Positions 14,913 to 17,488 of a DNA stretch of 17,488 nucleotides are shown in pieces. The DNA is from Rubritepida sp. (lineage in GTDB: Bacteria > Pseudomonadota > Alphaproteobacteria > Acetobacterales > Acetobacteraceae), in assembly GCA_022843345.1 (NCBI GenBank), contig JALHNW010000004.1, forward strand, positions 1 through 17,488, in the 5' to 3' direction. Position 1 is the first letter of the stretch, and every line of letters starts with the position of its first letter. The notes below the pieces were generated by a model. The model ran no database searches. It was not told the DNA's origin and saw only the letters and a program-made list of their open reading frames with translations. The translations under genes were made by a program, and so were the position numbers.

Positions 14913-16169
14913 CTACGCCTTCCGCCGCCCTTGCTTCTCCGGTTCCACCACGCGCGGCGGCAGCGCGGCGTAGAGCGCCAGCAGCTCCTCCAGCCGCGCC
15001 CCCGCCTCGCGCGGCGCGGGCGTGCGCGCCTCCGCCGGCAGCGCCGCCATCTCGGCGATGCGCGCGGCCAGGTCCATCGGGTCGCCCACGCGGAAGGTCA
15101 TGCTGCCCGGCAGTTCCGCCAACTTCTCGCGGATGCCGCCGAGGTCGGAGCCGATCACCGGCCGCCTGGCCGCCGCCGCCTCCTGGATGATCAGGGGCGA
15201 GTTCTCCCACCAGATAGAAGGCACCAGCACGGCGTCCACGCCGCGCATCAGGGCCGTCACCTCGTCGTTGCGGTAGGGGCCGCGGGGGATGAGGCGGCGC
15301 GGCGGCGTTTCCAGCACGCGGCGGACGTGGTCGCGGAAGCTGTCGGGCTGGTGCTCGGCGGTGCCGTGCAGCTCGATCACGGCGTCCACGCCGCGCTCCT
15401 CCAGGATCTCGGCGGCGCGCACCAGCACGTCCACGCCCTTCAGCTTGGAGAGCTGGCCGAAGAAGCCGGCGCGGAACGGCCCGGGCGCGCGCGGCGCGAG
15501 GGGTGCGGCGGAGGCGGCGGGCAGCAGGTTCTCCATCACCGCGAAGCGCTCGCGCGGCAGGCCCCAGGCGACGTGGCGCTCCATGAGGAAGCGCGAGGGC
15601 GAGACGAACAGCTCCACCTCGGCCAGGAAGCGCTTCAGCCACAGCTCGCGCAGGAAGAAGGCGCGGGGGTCGTGCTCGGGGAAGCAGCGGTGGCAGCGCT
15701 GCGGGCTGGCCTCCGTGCAGGGCGCCAGGTCGGGGCGCGTCACCATCTGGCCGAAATGGTTGCAGACCAGCAGGTACTCGTGGAGCGTCAGCACCAGCCG
15801 CGCCTGGGGCGCGTGGCGGCGCACGGCGGCGAACAGCTCCACGCCCAGGCCAAGGAAATGGTGGAAATGCACGATGTCGGGCCGCAGCTCCCCCAGCAGC
15901 TCGGCGAATTCGCGCGCCAGGCCGGGGTTGGGATTGGCGTGGCGGAAATGGTCGTAGCCGGGCGTATCGGCCAGGAACTCGTCCGGCCCCCAGGGGCGCT
16001 GGATCGCCACGCCGGCGCGGCGCGCGTGCCAGCCGCCATTGCCGGCCAGGAAGAAGGCGGAAATGCCCGGCGCGTCGCGCAGGCGGCGGAACTGCTCGAA
16101 GGCCGCGATCTCGGCCCCGCCGCGCGTCAGGCGCGGATGGGTGTGGCTGACCACCAGGATGCGCGTCAC
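14913..16169 (-). CDS. GT4-family glycosyltransferase
   Basis: This 418-residue GT-B retaining glycosyltransferase probably adds a sugar to the surface polysaccharide on the cytoplasmic face. The N-terminal half has the glycine-rich GGAEIAAFEQF (17-27) and IVHFHHFLGLGVELF (99-113). The C-terminal half has GFFGQLSKLKGVDVLVRAAE (donor-site entry), VPSIWWENSPLIIQEAAAA with the E-x7-E pair Glu322/Glu330, and RPVIGSDLGGIREKL. Four cysteines (136, 151, 159, 162) cluster between LLVCNHFG and CHRCFPEHDP, suggesting a bound metal or disulphide. The start is GTG 16169, whose GTGA overlaps the stop of the upstream GT2 gene by 4 bp and has GGAG 8 bases upstream. A longer open frame continues further upstream but lies inside the GT2 gene in another frame. 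Sugar specificity is unknown. Confidence 0.9.
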   Translation of the reverse strand: MTRILVVSHTHPRLTRGGAEIAAFEQFRRLRDAPGISAFFLAGNGGWHARRAGVAIQRPWGPDEFLADTPGYDHFRHANPNPGLAREFAELLGELRPDIVHFHHFLGLGVELFAAVRRHAPQARLVLTLHEYLLVCNHFGQMVTRPDLAPCTEASPQRCHRCFPEHDPRAFFLRELWLKRFLAEVELFVSPSRFLMERHVAWGLPRERFAVMENLLPAASAAPLAPRAPGPFRAGFFGQLSKLKGVDVLVRAAEILEERGVDAVIELHGTAEHQPDSFRDHVRRVLETPPRRLIPRGPYRNDEVTALMRGVDAVLVPSIWWENSPLIIQEAAAARRPVIGSDLGGIREKLAELPGSMTFRVGDPMDLAARIAEMAALPAEARTPAPREAGARLEELLALYAALPPRVVEPEKQGRRKA

Positions 16170-17488
16170 GCGGAAAGCTCCGCGCCCCAGCGGCGCGCGT
16201 GGCGCCAGGCGTTGAACAGCGTGGCGTGGAAGCGCCAGCCGGCCTCCTCGCCCTGGGACTGGCGTTCGAGGTGGTACAGGCGCACGGCCGTGTCCACCGC
16301 GCAGCGCTGGCCGCGCGCGCGCAGCGCCAGGCACAGGTCGCTGTCCTCGAAATCGCCGATCACGTAGCCCTCGTCGAAGCCGCCCAGCGCGTCCCATTCG
16401 GCGCGGCGCAGCACCATGCAGGCGCCGGTGATGGCCGGCGCGTCCAGCAGCGCCCCGCCGGGCGGCGGCGCGTGGGCCTTGCGCGGATGCACGGGGAAGG
16501 GCCAGGGCGGCAGGCCGCGCACCGCCTCGTGGCGCATCCCCTCGTGCTGCACCGTGCCGTCCTCGAACAGCAGCAGCGGGCCGACGGTGCCCAGCGACGC
16601 ATCGGCGGCCAGCCGGTCGCAGAGCGGCGCGAAGGCCGCCATGCCCTGCCCGGGCAGGGGGAAGACGTCGCTGTTCAGCAGGCACAGGAAGGGCGCGCGG
16701 GCGCGCTTCGCGCCCGCGGTGCAGGCGGGCGCGAAGCCCAAATTCTCCTCCAGCAGCACCAGGCGGAAGGGCAGGCCGAAGCGCGCGTCGCAGGCCAGGG
16801 CCAGGCGCTCGCACTCCTCGCGCCGGCGGGGGTCGTCCAGCACGTAGACCAGCTCCACCGACGGGTCCGGCCGCGCGGAGAACAGGGCCAGCTGCAATTC
16901 CATGAAGTCCACCCGCCCGTGCAGCGGCACGACCACGGAAACGCGCGGCGCGGCGGGCGGCGTGCCGAAGGACAACTCGGCAGCGGGGCGTGGGCGGGAC
17001 AGGCGGGCGGCGTTCAGCGCGGCGACGGCGGGCCCCAGCGTGCCCTCCATCACCGCCGCCATCCGGCTGCCGGGCGGGCGCGGCAGGGCGAGGATCTGGC
17101 GGATGGTGGACAGGCCGGCCGCCTCGGTCGGCGCCACGGCGCGCTGGCCGATCTCGCCGTCATGCAGCTCCGCCTCCAGCCACAGCGGCGTGCCCGGCGG
17201 GGCGTCCAGCGGCACGAAGCCGGCGAAGCCCCAGTCGTCATGGTCCAGCGCGTAGGCCTTCGCCGCCTCGCGCACGTCGGGGCGCGGCACCACGACGCAG
17301 GCGGCGAGGTCCATCCCGGCCGACGCATCCGCGCTGCACAGGCGCAGGCTGGCCAGCGCCCCGCCGGGGTCCAGCCGCCAGCCTGACAGGAACACCCCCG
17401 CGCCGGGGATGCGGATCGCCCGGTCCACCTCCACGTGCACGGCGCGGGCGGCCAGGCGCGGCAGGGTGTCGGCGCCGTCGAAGCCGCG
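16166..17488 (-). CDS. GT2-family glycosyltransferase with N-terminal accessory domain, 5' partial
   Basis: The frame is open to the window edge, so the start is probably outside. The 16 codons above GTG 17440 encode an ordinary-looking continuation, so that GTG is not necessarily the start. Numbering from GTG 17440: residues 1-100 form a beta-rich domain (VFLSGWRLDPGG ... GFAGFVPLD) of a type I associate with Acetobacteraceae/Rhodospirillales glycosyltransferases; its role is unknown. The GT-A domain starts VSVVVPLHGR (167-176), has VLDDP (Asp202/203) for nucleotide binding, LLNSDVFP (Asp258) as the DXD-like metal site, and GDFEDSDLCLALRARG as the likely catalytic-base region. It probably transfers a sugar onto a membrane-linked polysaccharide intermediate. 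It is translationally coupled to the GT4 gene. Confidence 0.88.
   Translation of the reverse strand, partial: RGFDGADTLPRLAARAVHVEVDRAIRIPGAGVFLSGWRLDPGGALASLRLCSADASAGMDLAACVVVPRPDVREAAKAYALDHDDWGFAGFVPLDAPPGTPLWLEAELHDGEIGQRAVAPTEAAGLSTIRQILALPRPPGSRMAAVMEGTLGPAVAALNAARLSRPRPAAELSFGTPPAAPRVSVVVPLHGRVDFMELQLALFSARPDPSVELVYVLDDPRRREECERLALACDARFGLPFRLVLLEENLGFAPACTAGAKRARAPFLCLLNSDVFPLPGQGMAAFAPLCDRLAADASLGTVGPLLLFEDGTVQHEGMRHEAVRGLPPWPFPVHPRKAHAPPPGGALLDAPAITGACMVLRRAEWDALGGFDEGYVIGDFEDSDLCLALRARGQRCAVDTAVRLYHLERQSQGEEAGWRFHATLFNAWRHARRWGAELSA
16178..16181 (-). promoter_or_regulatory. Ribosome binding site for the GTG-starting GT4 gene
   Basis: On the minus strand GGAG lies 8 bases before GTG 16169, inside the end of the GT2 gene. 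With the 4-bp overlap it supports this start. Confidence 0.5.

Noticed and set aside
14931..16367. A 478-codon plus-strand open frame opposite the GT4/GT2 pair
   Set aside because: Translation is His/Arg/Gln-rich with no motif; the minus strand has intact GT4 and GT2 signatures.
16170..16814. Upstream extension of the GT4 frame inside the GT2 gene
   Set aside because: The extra 215 residues are arginine/alanine-rich shadow sequence of the GT2 coding region; GTG 16169 has a ribosome binding site and 4-bp overlap.

Overview
The window is a dense, very GC-rich stretch (about 70% or more by eye) of a bacterial chromosome. Gene content and protein style point to an alphaproteobacterium, most likely Acetobacteraceae (Roseomonas-like); this placement is inferred from family resemblance only. 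It is a cell-surface polysaccharide locus: transport, sugar-nucleotide supply, sugar transfer and polymer decoration genes, with almost no non-coding DNA. No tRNA, rRNA, CRISPR array, insertion sequence or phage gene was seen.

Left part (1-4616, + strand): a type I secretion-style ABC transporter (5' end outside the window), its HlyD-type membrane fusion partner (4-bp ATGA overlap), then UDP-glucose 6-dehydrogenase, which makes UDP-glucuronate. A 12-bp hairpin follows the dehydrogenase gene.

Middle (about 4680-11311, + strand): a 1277-residue protein with five short N-terminal repeats, a WbsX-like domain, a GT4-like glycosyltransferase domain and a GT2 glycosyltransferase domain; a 150-residue protein built largely from two copies of the same repeat; a polysaccharide pyruvyl transferase; and a class I SAM methyltransferase. 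The last three genes look somewhat less GC-biased than their neighbours and contain rare codons, and two of them appear to use non-ATG starts.

Right part (11324-17488): a TylF-like O-methyltransferase on the minus strand, divergent from a compact Kdo operon on the plus strand. That operon encodes arabinose-5-phosphate isomerase (KdsD/KpsF), Kdo-8-phosphate synthase (KdsA, metal-dependent type by its residues) and CMP-Kdo synthetase (KdsB). kdsC is absent. Converging on kdsB with a single base between stop codons is a minus-strand pair: a GT2 glycosyltransferase, truncated by the window edge, and a GT4 glycosyltransferase overlapping it by 4 bp.

Together the genes fit synthesis of an acidic, Kdo- and/or glucuronate-containing, pyruvylated and methylated capsule, exopolysaccharide or LPS. 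The least explained element is the roughly 37-residue repeat shared by the large glycosyltransferase and the small stand-alone protein, next to a type I exporter whose cargo is not evident.
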